A stretch of DNA of 64,000 bases, taken from assembly GCA_037043235.1 (NCBI GenBank), contig JAWRVZ010000028.1, positions 2,351,001 through 2,415,000 of the forward strand. The letters run 5' to 3'. Under the pieces are notes generated by a model. That model did not search any database and was not told the origin of the DNA. It was given only the letters and a program-made list of their open reading frames with translations. Numbering within the stretch: the first letter of the stretch is position 1; each line of letters starts with the position of its first letter. The stretch comes from Rhodeus uyekii. Lineage: Eukaryota > Chordata > Actinopteri > Cypriniformes > Acheilognathidae. Below are positions 1 to 12,587 of the stretch, piece by piece. The position numbers and the translations under genes are program-made.

Positions 1-763
1 TGATATCTTAACGAGAGGACTCAAGCCTACTTGATCTCTGACCTTTCAGAATTGACGCAAGGCCGAGAGGTCAGAAATATTGATCATATTTTCTCTCATT
101 AGAATCTCCTTCTCTGCCATGTGATATTTTCTGTCTTATTTCTATACTTCTATCCAGGGATTAGTTCCCTCATATTTGACTCATCCTCATGTCCTTCCAA
201 ATGACTTTCTGTGAACACTTCATTTTGACGGTCCACTTTAGACATTTTACTAACTAATTAACTTTGAATACATGTCAACTCTCCTTGGAGTATTAGTATA
301 TTGTCTGTTTAATATCTACTAACACTTTAATATCTACTACGGAACAGACATTGTTCCGACTACAAGTAACTTTGCAACTACATGTCAACTTATTTTACTA
401 ACCCGAACCCTAACACCTAATCGTCTACTAACAGTAATACTCAGAGAGGTAGTTGACATTTTAAAGTTACGTGTGGTTAGTAGGTGTACAGTGGATCACT
501 GAAATAAAGTGTAACTGATTGACTTTCTCCTGTGGAGCACCAAAAAAATTTTTAAGGGAATTTTTTATTTTTTTATTTTATCTTTTATGTTCAATAAAAT
601 TCATTGGGGACCCATGTTGTTTAGGCCCCATTTGTCTTAGAAAATGTATTACGCCGGGCTCCAATTACATCGGGCATTCCATTCCATTTGACTCGGAAAT
701 TCAGAATCAGAAATCAACAGTTTTGACTTATTTTGAGGATTTTATTTGTTTATTTATTTTTGT
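1..763. other. Unassigned AT-rich DNA
   Basis: I see no coding signal, RNA gene or named repeat here. The only open frame is a 90-codon one (519-791) of low-complexity hydrophobic composition, which runs into the SINE3-like element and is not supported as a gene. Confidence 0.6.
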
Positions 764-1092
764 CATATCACCCTGCAGCCCTGTCCATTGAAGCTAAGCA
801 GGGTTTAGCCTGGTCAGTACCTGGACGAGAGTGTTCCTGGGAAAACCAGGTTGCTGCTGAAAGAGGTGTTAGTGAAGCCAGCAGGAGGTGTTCACCCTGT
901 GGTCTCTGTGAGTTCTAATGCCCCGGTATAAATATGGAGACTCGATACTGTAACAAGCCCCTTCTTTCAGATGAACTGAAGTCCTGACTCTCTGTGGTCA
1001 TTAAAAAAATCCCATGATGTCCTTTAAAAGGGTGGTTGAGGAGATTCCACCTTGCATATGTAAAGCGTCGAAAAGCACTATGTAAATGTAAC
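764..1092 (+). repeat. SINE3-like (5S rRNA-derived) element, internally deleted
   Basis: The 5' part resembles 5S rRNA: GAAGCTAAGCAGGGTTTAGC followed by CTGGTCAGTACCTGG (about 791-824) is the internal promoter region used by TFIIIA/Pol III. It is followed by the non-5S body known from teleost SINE3 elements (the stretch about 845-1010 with CCAGCAGGAGGTGTTCACCC) and a tail ending TAAAGCGTCGAAAAGCACTATG. A central block present in full-length copies is missing, since CCTTTAAAAGG runs straight into the GTGGTTGAGGAGATTCC tail. Orientation is plus. It is a retroposed fossil rather than a functional 5S gene. Confidence 0.85.
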
Positions 1093-1500
1093 TCTCTTCT
1101 TATTATTATAAATTTTATTTTTTATGTAACGAGAAGCATTGTATTTTAATTTTTATTATTTAAACTAATAATCCAAAGTCCCTACTCTAGTAGCCAAAAG
1201 TTATGTTAACTTTTATTCAAATATTATTAAAAATAATAGATGGTAAAGTTTTTGTATTTTTGAACAGTTTATAATTTTTGTATAGTTGTGCTTGGAATAA
1301 ATGTTTTATTTGTGATAACGCAAGTAAACATACCAAATTGTGCAGGCATATTTTTTGGCTGGGCTGTCATGCAAAGAAATTATGAACACATGTCAAAACA
1401 AGAGAGAACCAATGAAATATTAATAACTCATAATGTTGTAGTCACTGTTTGCCTTGTTTTGCATAGTAAACTAAACCTGTAGCCAAGTTTTGACAATTTT
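1093..1500. other. Unassigned AT-rich DNA
   Basis: Very AT-rich. I see no gene or repeat family. A 64-codon open frame (1288-1482) has no recognisable features. Confidence 0.5.
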
Positions 1501-1502
1501 GA

Positions 1503-1857
1503 CAACCCTCATTTATTGCGGTTAATGTGGATTGGAACTCCCGGCGATAGGTGAAAATCCGCGAAGTAGGATCAGCCAATCGGCTCACGAGATACATCCA
1601 CTCTTGCTCTCATTCGTCAATCTTGCACCGGGAACCAATCACGTGTCTTGTCTGAGTGACCGTGGGTGTGTACAAAGCCTCTGAGAGAGTTTTTCTCTAT
1701 GTCTGGCATCTTGATGAAGCAACGCTGCTTTCTGCAATACGACTGCTGATATGGTGGTATTTTTGATATTTTTTTTTTCTTTCTATGAATATTATTGAAA
1801 AATCCGCGATGCACTGAGGCCGCGAAACTTGAACCGCGAAGTGGCGAGGGATTAATG
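1503..1857. mobile_element. Tigger/pogo-like MITE remnant, 'GCGAGGGATTA' subfamily
   Basis: The right end reads CGCGAAGTGGCGAGGGATTA, followed by ATG and TA, the arrangement of a pogo-family terminal repeat beside a TA target site. The left half carries the divergent counterpart CCCTCATTTATTGCGG, followed by GGCGATAGGTGAAAATCCGC. The GC-rich ends inside AT-rich DNA and the TA flank support a non-autonomous Tigger-like element about 350 bp long. No transposase frame remains. The left end is not sharply defined. Confidence 0.55.
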
Positions 1858-4031
1858 TACTTTAAAAAGTTTAGAGATTTGTTCTTTCCTCATTTTAAAT
1901 TTTTTAAAAATAAAAATGTATTTCCTCGTATTTATGCGAATTTGTAGGGTCAAACAAACATCCTCTCCACACATCAATTTTGGCACAACATAAAAAATTT
2001 CATTTGAAAATTATGTTCCTATTAACTGTAAACCTGCCATAAAAATACTAACATTGCCATTTAGTTATATGACAACAAAGGTCAGAAATATTAGCTAGAC
2101 ATATCGAGGATCAAGTGTTTGTGCTCATGGTCTACAGGATAAACAGAAAAACCTCACAGTCAATTTCCTAGGACAGGGAGGATTAAAACTAGAACAGGTG
2201 TGCTTCTTTAGCCCTAACTGGACACAATGGCCAGCAAAGGACGCAGCGTCATCCATCATCCTTTAGTCTGCATCTGCAACAGCTGGGAGATTGAGAGAGC
2301 GTCACTCTTTAAGAATCAATCTCCATTTCTGCTCCTTCTCCCACAGAGCATTCCCTCCGCGACGCGCTGCTATGGCAAATTGATTGACTTCTGGTAAATA
2401 CAGCATTACCACAAAGTCAGAGGCAGGAATTTATCATCATTTGTGTCTCTTCCATCCGAGAATTCATTATGACGCTTAAACAAATAAAGATCAGGCCGCA
2501 ATTGTCTGCTTGTGATGCACAGTTTGAGGAAGACTGCTGGAGGGCATCTCAAGACGGATGCTGGATTAGGTTACACATCAACAAAGATGCAGATATATAT
2601 GTTTTAGGGCTGCCAATTTAATGTAATACTTAGTAGTGTTAATTCTAAAATTTAGTAGAAAAAAATAATGCTGTAAAATTGAATAATATTTGTAGTGTTT
2701 GTAAGTGTGATGGTTTATTTATTTTGTATCTTGTATATTTTTTTGTGTGTTGATTTTGCTGCATTTCTCATTCAAAATTAATTTCTCTGAAGGGAGACAA
2801 TAAATAATACCTCGACCTTGACAAAAACCTTAATACTTTAAAATCGCTGTGTCCATTCAGTGCTTTTTCCGCCACAGTAATGAAATGTCTTAGAATCATC
2901 TTGCATTAGTGGAATATATATTAAATAATTTGCTTTATATTGATTGGCAGCAACAATAAATAAAGGTCTATACACCTTTTTGTTACTACTAATCCAATGT
3001 CCATTGGGAAGCATAAATAGATTACAGAAAATGTATAAAAATCCAACACAAATACCTTTGCACAAACTAAAACAGTGATTCTTGGATGCCGATTCACTTC
3101 GTCTTGTTTTTACACCTAAAAACTAATTTCCCTTCCTTTGGCTTTGGTTCTTCCAACACAAAGCCACATTGAATTCTCCCTGCTGCTGCTGCTAGATTTC
3201 CCCCCACCAGAGGGAAAATATTTGTTTAATATCACTGACATTGAGTGCAGACAGTGGAGACAGGAGGGGGGCAGAATTAAACTGTGGCGCCTTACGATTC
3301 AGGCTTGTGTTTCAAGCCTGATGACAGTTTAATGAAATATATGGGGTCTGATGCCACACAGGAGCTGTTTTCACATTACAGAGGAATTAACAGATTGTGC
3401 TTCTGCATAACAATTGAGTCTGAACTTGCAAATCCGACACTGTACCAGTAGACAGCAGTTGTGAAATCAAAATCGACTTTAAATTTACTTCAACATATGT
3501 CCCTCATCTTGTTGTGCAGAGTTCATTAGTGCATGCTTTTCTAAAAAATAAAGCACATTCAATTAATATAATATTTTCATATCCATCAATAATGTGATAA
3601 ATGTTGGATGGCTTAAATTCTCCTGTTTAAGAGCTTCCTTAAAAAAGGTACAGGTAAAACATCTACTGTAATATAACGATCCAATTATTCAGTGAGAATA
3701 CAAACAGTTTTCACATTGTTTAGGAATATATACTTGGAAAGCAATATAAGTTACGTTGGATAAAATGACTGCCAAATGTAAATGGGTAATTGATATGGTT
3801 GTCAAAATGGTTGGCCAAGAATACTTTTTAGAATGAGATGACATACTTTCAGCTTTTACTATTAGGGTGCGCTAACAAGCCTATGCTAACCGCTAAGTCT
3901 TTCAATGGATATTGCATTGTAAACTAGCAAGAGCTGTTTCCGAAAAGGTACTCACTAGGCACTTCTTTTGAATAAGTAATTACATTGTGGTACTTTTTGC
4001 CTATAATTTTATTAATTTGGACATGCTACTA
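1858..4031. other. Intergenic DNA without recognised genes
   Basis: No gene is supported. Near 3745-3785 there is a short piece, GTTGGATAAAATGACTGCC followed by AAATGTAAATGGG, that resembles the 3' tail shared by tRNA-derived fish SINEs. The remainder shows nothing that I can name. Confidence 0.5.
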
Positions 4032-4664
4032 CAGTAATACCTCAGTTTACGAGTGACTTTGTATACGAGCAATTCGGTTTACGAGCATTGTATTGGTGTG
4101 CGAGAAAAATATTCCCTTGCCTACGCGCATTTTTGTGTGGAAAAATAACGCTCAGCATCTTTGCGTGCATTTTTACTGGAAATATCCTAAACACAGCCTC
4201 TCATAAAACAGTCACACGGTTCTAACCCCTTTATCACCCTTAACTCGTTCATTCTCTCAGCGTCGCTTGGTTTGGTTGCATCATTCACCACAGTGATACT
4301 TTTATAAATGATTTACAGCGGTTTTACCTCGTGTTGTTGACATTAATTGTGATCGCTATTCTTAAGATACGAAATCGCCAGCAGTGACGCTACTCAAAGC
4401 TAAAGTGCGCGTTACAGTAAATTGTCAAGAATTTGAGTTTAATTGTCAATTATTAATTAAAATTTATATGAGATCTTTAATTTTAACTGTAATTAATAGG
4501 GTAAAACCAAAAAAATATTTTAAATGGGCATTTATGGTCGTGTGGAACAAATCAAGTTTTTTTTTTTGTGCATTCTTATGGGGAAAATTGTTTTGGTGTA
4601 CGAGAATTTTGAGTTACGAGCTCGCTCTTGGAATGAATTAAACTTGTAAACTGAGGTATTACTG
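4032..4664 (+). mobile_element. Tigger/pogo-like non-autonomous transposon (subfamily 1)
   Basis: It has terminal inverted repeats CAGTAATACCTCAGTTTACG (left) and, read inverted at the right end, CAGTAATACCTCAGTTTACA. It is flanked on both sides by TA (4030-4031 and 4665-4666), the target duplication of Tc1/mariner/pogo elements. Inside are further TTTACGAG/GTACGAG repeats next to each end. No transposase frame survives; an 85-codon open frame (4384-4641) lies over the right half and looks like chance. A related copy in the opposite orientation lies at 48431-49343, and a right-end fragment at 29550-29634. Confidence 0.85.
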
Positions 4665-4666
4665 TA

Positions 4667-6888
4667 TTTTCATATACGGTTTCCTACTATATAGTAGGGA
4701 AGTTTGCATATTCGGCCCCATCCAAGCACATTCTCAAACTCTAATGCGATTGGATGTAACTTCCTGGGCATCAGTACAAACATTTAGTCTTTTTTTAAGC
4801 TAAATGCATTTTGAATGTCATTTATTGTTGTTTTTTAAATTAGCAGATGCTGAGGACAAGAGCACAAAAGAAGCAATGAGTTCTTGAGTTACTGTTCACT
4901 GAAAGAAATGATGTAGAAAGTGTTTTGTAAAATACCAGTAAATTTCACACAAAAAATAAATAATTGTTTTGGTGTTTTCAAAGAAAATGCCATTAAAAGT
5001 GGCCTCAGCTGGATGTTGTGAGAAGATAGTAATATAGAAGGAAGTGATGCCTAAAACAGCTTTAGTTTGGCCAGACTTCATATCCACAGCGAGACAAATT
5101 ACCTTCGGCAGGCATGGTCTGTGGAAACATCTAAATCATCTTCACTTTAAAAATGTACATTTTTACAGCACACGTTGAGAGGATGCGTTTAAAAGTTTAC
5201 TAGCGAGAACTTGCCCCCTCTCCCTCTGTGGATCAAGATCTCTCTCACGGCTCCTGCAAGACGTTCTTGAGAGTATTTGTGTGCTATCCTGCCCCAAATC
5301 TCATCTCAACACAGCCATAAAACAGCAGGCTCCATATCTTTATAAATAGAAAAACTATTCACAAGCCATAGGTGGGCACAACCCTGTGTCGCCCACGGCC
5401 GCACTCACAGTCAATCACTGGCAGACTGGCGAGGGCGCTTTTATTATGTGCATATCTTTTTACATCCCAGGGAGCTTGTTACAGTCCGGCCCCATGTAAT
5501 GGCATGCATGACAAGCCCTGCTATGACAGCTTAAAGAGGGGATATGAATTGTCCCATTTTCACATTCTCTGCCTCATGGTGTCTGAAGACTGACAGTTGA
5601 CCTTATCAGCGCTCCGCAGAGGATATTTACTGTGCTGCCCTTTTTAAAGTTTGCATTTTAAACACCCTTCTCATACGCCACTGAGGCATGCGTCTGCGTC
5701 TGTGTGGCTGCCTTTGCTTCGAATATGACATGGCACAGCGCTTTCATGATCTGGGCTCCGTATGTGCAAGGCAATGATTGCAGCCAAGACGACTGGTGGC
5801 TTGCTAGAAATCACAAGCTGTTGGTATCAGCACTGAAGAATGAATCATGAGCAAATATCAAGTCTGTTTACATCTTTACCTGTCAGTCAAATATCGGTTC
5901 TCGCAGGTCGATACGGATGTACCGTAGCTGTGCGCTGAAGAGTAAACAGAACTGATGTTTTCTTCTGTGTGAATGCACTGAGAAAATAAGTTTTATGATG
6001 TGCATCTATAAACAAGATGTCTCATTCATTTGATTCATTCATAAACAAAATACTGCAGTTCATCCCGTTCATTCCCATTCATTAGGCATGTGTATTTTTG
6101 AACTAAAATGTATTCTTAATTTATTCACACAGTCGCTAATTTTGAATGCTCTAAACTTATTATCATCAGAATGAGTTCTGGATGTGTTAAGAATTAAACA
6201 GACATTTTTTGTAAGAAGTTATCCTGTGCATACAAATATGGAGTAATCCATGCTATTATTAGTGAATGAATCCCACTATTATCAATTCTTTTGACAAATG
6301 AGATGTTGATGTTTGTTCATTTTGGTTTTACCAAACAAATAATATGAATTAGTGCTTAAATGATTAATTAATTTAAGATTCATTCAAATACTAATTTGTT
6401 TGTAAACAGAACCCCATTAGTAAATGGAGAGAGGAAGGCTCACTTTCTCAATGTTGTTGTAAGGGCGAGCACTACCTCTATTTGTTTTCCTACAGTCCAT
6501 TTTTTCTTCCACGTCAACAGCTGTCATAGAAGAGCAAACGTTGAAGAGAAAAATGTTGTTTAAATTCAATTTAGTCAAACTTAGTGTATTTATAGCTGGC
6601 TAGATAGAATATTGATAGCATTCGATCGCAACATATAGAAACTCATTCAACATTTGAAGGTTTCTCTTTCGTCCTTTTGAGTATAGAGGTTTTTTTAAAG
6701 CCACACTCACACAAGAACACAAACTAAGAGTGCGTGTCGCCTAGCAAGTGTGACAGCTGCTGTTAATGAGTGACAGTAGTGTTTGGACTGGACGTTTCTG
6801 AACTATCTGAAAACAAAACAGGGTTCACAAACTGTCTAAAATTGGTCAACCAAGGTCCATTTCTTTAAAGAATAAAGAAATATATACC

Positions 6889-6919
<31 letters not shown>

Positions 6920-7888
6920 CTGTATCATCGCGTCTTAGTAAAATATGATATGTCATATATTGATATATTGATCATTTTTTGGATATGCTGTATCCTTCAA
7001 TTCACGAGAAATGAAGGCCACTTTTGGAGGCCACATTTGAAGCAGCCTTTGAATTGGGACAGCCTTCTAAATACAGGTAATGATGTTGGCCCAAAATAAT
7101 TAATCTGATATTTTCTGGCTGGCTGTGTCATGTTTCGTGATTAGTTGCTATTGCAAAGGAAAATTTCAAGACGCAGTCTTTCATAAATCCACAGAAGGAA
7201 AAATATAGCAAATAAAGCACTATCATTGACGTTAAACATAGACAAGATCGGACGACCAGCATCTGAGGGAGCTAATGAGATGATTAACATTATCAGATAA
7301 ACGTAAAGACTAATCAGATGGACTAAGAAACTAGGAGACATGCAAAGAGACATTTTCAGAAAACATTTTCAGTATGGGCAAATTTCTTGTTGATCAAAAC
7401 TTGTTGCAGATCTACGAGAGGCAGCTTTACGTTCTAAAGCGTTTCGGAACATTTCACCTCATTTGATGTGACAGCGACCCCTTTGAGATGTATTTATGGA
7501 AAACATAAACAGCACTATCCTCTTGTAACCGCTGTAAAATGCAATATCTGTTCTTCTCAATCCACTGACAGCACTTCTGAAATGTCATTGTCGAGCCTTC
7601 TAAACGACAGCGGGGATTTAGTCGCTGCTTTGTGATATTACTGTCTTGGATTTGTTTGTGGTCAAATCAGGTTATTGTTCTCGTCATGCACTTATAGTTA
7701 CCTATCAAAACAAATAAATAACATTTTTCTCATAAATTTTCAGACTCATTTCAGGTGTATGGCAGACTGTTTGCCTTTTGAGGATGGATGTAATAAAGTA
7801 GGGCGGTTCACTTTATTGAAAGAGAAAGAGAATAATCTTACATGCCGTGCAGCATGAATTATGGGACATGCAAAAACAAAAGAGTACA
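4667..7888. other. Intergenic DNA without recognised genes; short (TA)n at 6899-6920
   Basis: No gene, RNA gene or named transposon is seen. A short TA microsatellite occurs near 6899-6920. Open frames are all under 75 codons and lack family features. Some stretches (about 5100-5650) are less AT-rich than their surroundings and could be conserved non-coding sequence, but that cannot be judged from one genome. Confidence 0.5.
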
Positions 7889-8212
7889 CACAAGGCAAAG
7901 ATTCATTTTCAGCATCATTACTCCAGTTTTCAGTGTCACATGAACCTTCAGAAATCATTCTAAATATTTCTTATTATTATTGATATTGAAAAAAGTTGTG
8001 CTGCTTAATTTTGTGGAAAGCAGAACGCATTGTTTTTCAGGTTTTTGATAGAAATAAAAAATTCAAAAGAACAGTTATAAATATCTTTATAAATTAAACA
8101 TAATAAATAAACATTATAAATATCATTATAACATTATAATATAAATATGTCATTATATCATTAAACATTATAATATAATCAATTTAATGCATCCTGCTGA
8201 AAACCTCTTACT
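7889..8212 (+). repeat. Dispersed cyprinid repeat, 'CATTACTCCAG...TCAGTGTCACATGA' family
   Basis: It contains the block ATCATTACTCCAGTTTTCAG, then TGTCACATGAACCTTCAGAA, then a decayed body ending TTTAATGCATCCTGCTG. The same blocks recur at 16726-17138, 21562-21850 and, inverted, near 39598-39690. The best-preserved copy has inverted ends (ACCATTCAAAAGTTTGGG type), so this is probably an old DNA-transposon family. The ends are missing in this copy. Confidence 0.65.
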
Positions 8213-8229
8213 GAACCCAAATTATATAT

Positions 8230-8939
8230 ATATGGCTTCGTAAGTCGATCTTTTCTAAGTCGGTCAGGCTTTTACATGTAAATTGTCTAATCCGTTCCAA
8301 GCCCTATGAAAACACCACATTTAATTTTATAATAAAGCTATGCTTGTTCAGTATGGTCCCTATGGTTGAAGGGTTACGGCCATATTCTTTCGCTATGGCG
8401 GACAAGCGCATCCCAGCTTCATACTTCTCAATTATCTCCCTTTTCGTCTCCATGGAGAGCATCCTCTTCTTCCCTTTTATTTCAGCAACAATCTTCACAT
8501 CCATGGCTAGTGATTAGAAAAAAGTTTATGTTAACTGGGCACAAAATAATGGCGATGCAGCACGATGAAAACAAAACTTGTATGCGAAAGCACAGACAAA
8601 CTTTAGCGTTAGTGTAGCACAGACGAAATGAGAGAGGAACGCCGCCACGCAGAGGCTGGTGGGAGCGACGCTGACCAATAGGAGAGCAGGATGCTGCAGC
8701 GAAAGCTAGCGTCCGAGCCGGGAGAAAGCCAATGGGAGAGCAGGACGATTGGTGCGAGTTTACGGGTCAGTGGCACGCAAATTTTTTAAACAAAACTCGG
8801 AAATCGTCGCCTCGGCCGAGATTTTGTTTTTCGCATCTCGATCATTTTGTCGTTACTCGGGCAAAAAAAAACCCTGAAATCTTTTATTGTACGTCAAACT
8901 TTTCGTACGTAGAGCGTTTCGAAAGTCGGGGTTCTACTG
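8230..8939 (-). mobile_element. Tigger/pogo-like element with residual transposase HTH
   Basis: The right end is GAAAGTCGGGGTTCTACTG followed by TA, a pogo-type terminus. The left end (GGCTTCGTAAGTCGATC) has lost its outermost bases beside a TA run. On the minus strand 8304-8504 an open frame encodes GKKRMLSMETKREIIEKYEA followed by GMRLSAIAKEYGRNPSTIGT, the first helix-turn-helix (CENP-B N-terminal / pipsqueak-like) of Tigger transposases. After about 55 residues the frame passes into unrelated hydrophobic sequence near the element end, so the DDE catalytic domain is deleted. It is not an autonomous element. Confidence 0.85.
8304..8504 (-). pseudogene. Tigger-like transposase N-terminal fragment (CENP-B HTH)
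   Basis: The 66-residue frame begins MDVKIVAEIKGKKRMLSMET and continues with the DNA-recognition helix motif AIAKEYGRNPSTIGTIL typical of pogo/CENP-B HTH domains. The family transposase is several times longer and has a second HTH plus a DDE nuclease; neither is present. The frame stops shortly after the HTH. It may have been kept by chance, since only about 170 bases are conserved. Identification of the domain is firm; any function as a protein is unsupported. Confidence 0.8.
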
Positions 8940-8941
8940 TA

Positions 8942-11739
8942 TACATAATTTATATTTTATGTTCTAGCACTATGAATACTGTTTGAGTAATAGAGCGAGA
9001 GATGCACACACAAGCTGTCATCTCCTCCTGTTGTCCATCGCTCTCTTTCTTTCTCTCTCACTCACATTTTAACGTGTTTACCAAGGCAAGGATGCTTTAC
9101 TAGTGTGACGAATCAGAGTTAAGCCCCTTCAGAAATCCATCACCTTAAGCTTTTAATGATTTACCTCATCCAATTTTTGCCTAGCAGACTTTCGGCAGAT
9201 TAATGTCACAAGTCATTCACTGCAGTGAGGCATGGTGACTATAAAGGTCAGTTGGATTTCTCTGTCCCCTACTGCAACTTCCGGGCTGCCCAGCTGATTT
9301 ATTTGGTATTTCCAAAATTAATGAGAAGGTCTCAGGTTTCCAAGAGCCGTGAGAAAATAGCACAAATATATGACACATCTGGAAACCTCATCCTTCCTAC
9401 TTGAGTGTAGCTCACAACCTGAATACTCAGTCATCATAAAAGGAAGATAATGTCAGACAGGACCTCGGGTGGTAAACCCCGGCTGAGGAATTATGACTGG
9501 CGGTGAAATGGATAAAGTCGAGTTTACTGGCGTTCCATTTTTCTTGGTAAGACACGCCGATTATTAGCTCGCATGCTAGTTTGAGCGGAATTTGTTCAAG
9601 GTGACCTATTCCTTGTAGGGCAAAGAAAATTGAGCCTAAACTTAATTTATGTAATATGCTCGCTCCGGTGGGACTGCTGACCCGCAAGCTGGGAGGAGAA
9701 AAACTGATTTCTCATGATAGACACTTTTCTTTCCTCGCTCTGACGCACACATACAAAAAAAAAAAAAAAAACACGCTGGAAGGGGGAGGAACACGGAAAA
9801 TAATCAACAGTCACCTTGAAGCCATGAAGTGTTAAACACAAAGGTGGCTGTTGGTGGGAGGCCGAGTGTGTAATTGTTAGGATTCCATTAGGACTACGGA
9901 GAGAGATTAACCCCTCAGGTGTAGGGAAAATTAGAAAACGGGGAATAATAAACTGGGATCTTGACTGTGATATGTGATTGATGAAGGTGTGTGGGTATTT
10001 AGTGGATCGGCTCGCACAGCTTGCCAGAAAGCAATTGCCCATAAAAAAGGATCCATTTGAGCTAAAGTGTCTTTGAAGAATAAAATGATTCTGAGTATTA
10101 GTCAAGCACTCAAGCAAGTGGGCAGACAACCGTAAATTAGTTGCACAGGGTGAAATCAGTTTGATTAATCGTATGATAAACCCATGATCTTGCAGTTGCT
10201 GACGTTATATGCTCTTCCAGTTGGAGACTGGGGCTAGATGTCACATTTGGAAAAGCTATAATTTTAGTAATTATAGGTGGTTTTGAGTCAGATGTCTAAT
10301 CATGTAATTGCATGTATTTTTATATTGTCATAGGAGCATGTTGTCATGTTTAAAATGTTTCATTTGCACATAGTCATTCCTGTAGTTCAAACTCATATTA
10401 AAATTGCAAGGTAGGGAAGGCCAAACCTTGAACGTAAAAATGTCGCTTTGGATGAAAGCATCTACCAAATGTCGAAATGTAATGTTTTTAATAGGCCCTA
10501 GTTTAATTTTACCCAGAAATTACATTATTTTATAAAATATTATTTTATGTTTATTAATTTTAATATTTTATATATCACTATTTAATTTAGCAGAAACCCC
10601 TAAAATGTTTAGTTGGAGGTTCTCTTCTGTAATATTTGATGTATATTCTGTATAAAAATTTTCTGATTCACATTGAATCAGTTCAGATCATATATATATA
10701 CATATGTAGACGTGTGTGTGTGTGTGTGTGTCTGAAAAAAATGCTTATGTTTTGCTTACATAACTGGTGAATTTGAGCATATTAAATCAGAATATTGCTT
10801 CTTTGTGAATAATAAGTGTTCTGAAGGTGAATGTGTTTTTACAAGATCCATATAAATGTAGAGAACATGTTTTGTGGCTTCCATAAAATCTGCAGGAGCC
10901 GTGCTTATGGCGATTATTGTTTTGCTGTTGTCCACGGTTGGCAATAAATCACTGTTTCAGCATCTGCTATTCACAATTAGTGTGATCCACAAGGCATGCG
11001 TCCTCTTGTTTGGATTATAAACACTATAACAATTTTGTTACCTCAGTGATAATATAACATAATCATGTTAGCAGTATTGGTGAGAATGCAATTCTAAAAT
11101 CAATCAGATAACTTGAATGACAGGATTTAATAACATTCTGCTAAATTTAGCAGTTGTCAGAGTGTGTTTGAGAAGAGGAGAGACTTGGCTATTCTTCCTC
11201 TCGCTGCTTTAATAAGACAAGGGATGTGTGAGAAGGGTCAGTGACATGGCTCGCTCTACAGCCCATTAAATGTGATTAGAAAAAACTGATGGCAATTGGG
11301 GTGAGATGGGAGGCCTTCGGCCTGGTCCAGCACAGCTTTCACACGCAGATCTTCTAACTACCAGGGTTTATATTAAACTCATTAGCTAGAGATGGAGTCT
11401 TAATTCGAATGTGATATTTATCACTTCTGTCTGTATCTAATGAAAAGGGTTTATATTGGCTGCTCTATTTCAAAACAGGAAAATTGCACAAATAAATAAT
11501 TGTAGTGATTGTAGTAACAGTTGGTGTCCAACTCTGGCTAGTAAAATACAATGGTAATTCTCCAAGAAAAAAATTAAATAAATAACAATAATAAAATGTT
11601 GATTTTCCAAAAGAAAATTCTCCTTTATTTTATTTCAATAGTATTTAACAGTTGACATTATTACCAGACATTAAGAAAAGATTGTGGTCTTTATTATTTT
11701 ATTTAAACAAAACGCATACCACTACGGAGCGCTTAAAGG
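8942..11739. other. Intergenic DNA without recognised genes
   Basis: No gene is supported. A 160-codon minus-strand frame (9647-10129) is broken in composition by a poly-A tract read as Phe and shows no domain. A (GT)10 microsatellite sits at about 10712-10731. A SINE 3'-tail piece (GTCGCTTTGGATGAAAGCAT) is at about 10442-10461. The interval 9100-10100 is less AT-rich than its neighbours. Confidence 0.5.
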
Positions 11740-11977
11740 GACAAATATTTGGATTGAAGGGAAAAAATGTATTTGAATGCTGTTGCACTCTCTTGCAAAT
11801 GTTTTGTATTCCTCCGAGAAAGTTTGCGTTCGCTCACAAAAAGTTTTACGTGTTCCTGAGAATATTTGCATTCGCTTGCTTGCTTACTCTGGGAACATAA
11901 TAGTTTTTGTGAGAGAATGCAACAGTTTTGAAATAATTCAATTTTCCGATACCATGTGCCTTGAGTCGCTCCATACT
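11740..11977. repeat. Repeat fragment with CGAGAAAGTTTGCGTTCGCT-type blocks
   Basis: It contains CCGAGAAAGTTTGCGTTCGC and the related TGAGAATATTTGCATTCGCT, plus outer pieces ATGCTGTTGCACTCTC and GAGAATGCAACAGT that are roughly inverted. It looks like a decayed palindromic repeat. The family is not named with confidence. Confidence 0.4.
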
Positions 11978-12179
11978 ATGGAAGCTTGTTTCCATCACAG
12001 AATAAAAAATAAAAAAGGTTACTGTGACTTTTTATCTCATAACTTGCAATTGTGTGTGTTATAAAATCCAAATCGTTAGATATAAACTTGCAATTGTGTT
12101 ATAAAGTCAGAATTGTGAGATAAAAAGACAATTATATTTTAAATGGTTTTAATCCGTGGCAGAAACAAGCTTTCATACA
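11978..12179. mobile_element. Palindromic MITE with GGAAGC(T/C)TGTTTC termini
   Basis: The left end is CTATGGAAGCTTGTTTCCAT and the right end, read inverted, is TATGAAAGCTTGTTTCTGCC, giving a terminal inverted repeat. Between them lies short-period sequence with TTGCAATTGTG and GTCAGAATTGTGAGATAAAA units, typical of a fish MITE whose interior is a small tandem array. A right-half relative (GTGGCAGAAACAGGCTTCCA) occurs at about 47876-47895 inside a hAT element. Confidence 0.6.
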
Positions 12180-12587
12180 GTACTGATCAATTCTTTTTTC
12201 TTTTTTCAATGGAAATCTTTTACCTGAACATTTAATAGCGTAACACCAGAAACAAATTTTTTATGATCCATATGAACTGTTTTAACATGTAAAAAATAAA
12301 TAAATACCATGTGCCTCTTCTTACTCTTAAGTTTGACACTCAACCGTGAGTTCATGAGTTTCATGGAGAGTTTTTAAAATTAATTTATTGCAATTATTAT
12401 CATCTTAGTTTGTTTTGCTTTTTCACACTTGTTTGACAGAAAACAAAATGACAAAATATCAATACAAACAAATAGCAAATTCAAACAAAGTAAACATGCA
12501 AAAAATATTTTTCTTATAATATAAGATTATACTTCATATTCCTTAATAAACTGCAAGGTCATAGAAAATGCCCTTTATACAGTATTT

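Noticed and set aside
764..900. 5S rRNA gene
   Set aside because: Only part of 5S is present, joined to SINE3 body sequence, and the terminator T-run is missing.
9647..10129. 160-codon minus-strand frame
   Set aside because: Poly-A read as Phe, no domain, no splice context; length is compatible with chance in this stretch.
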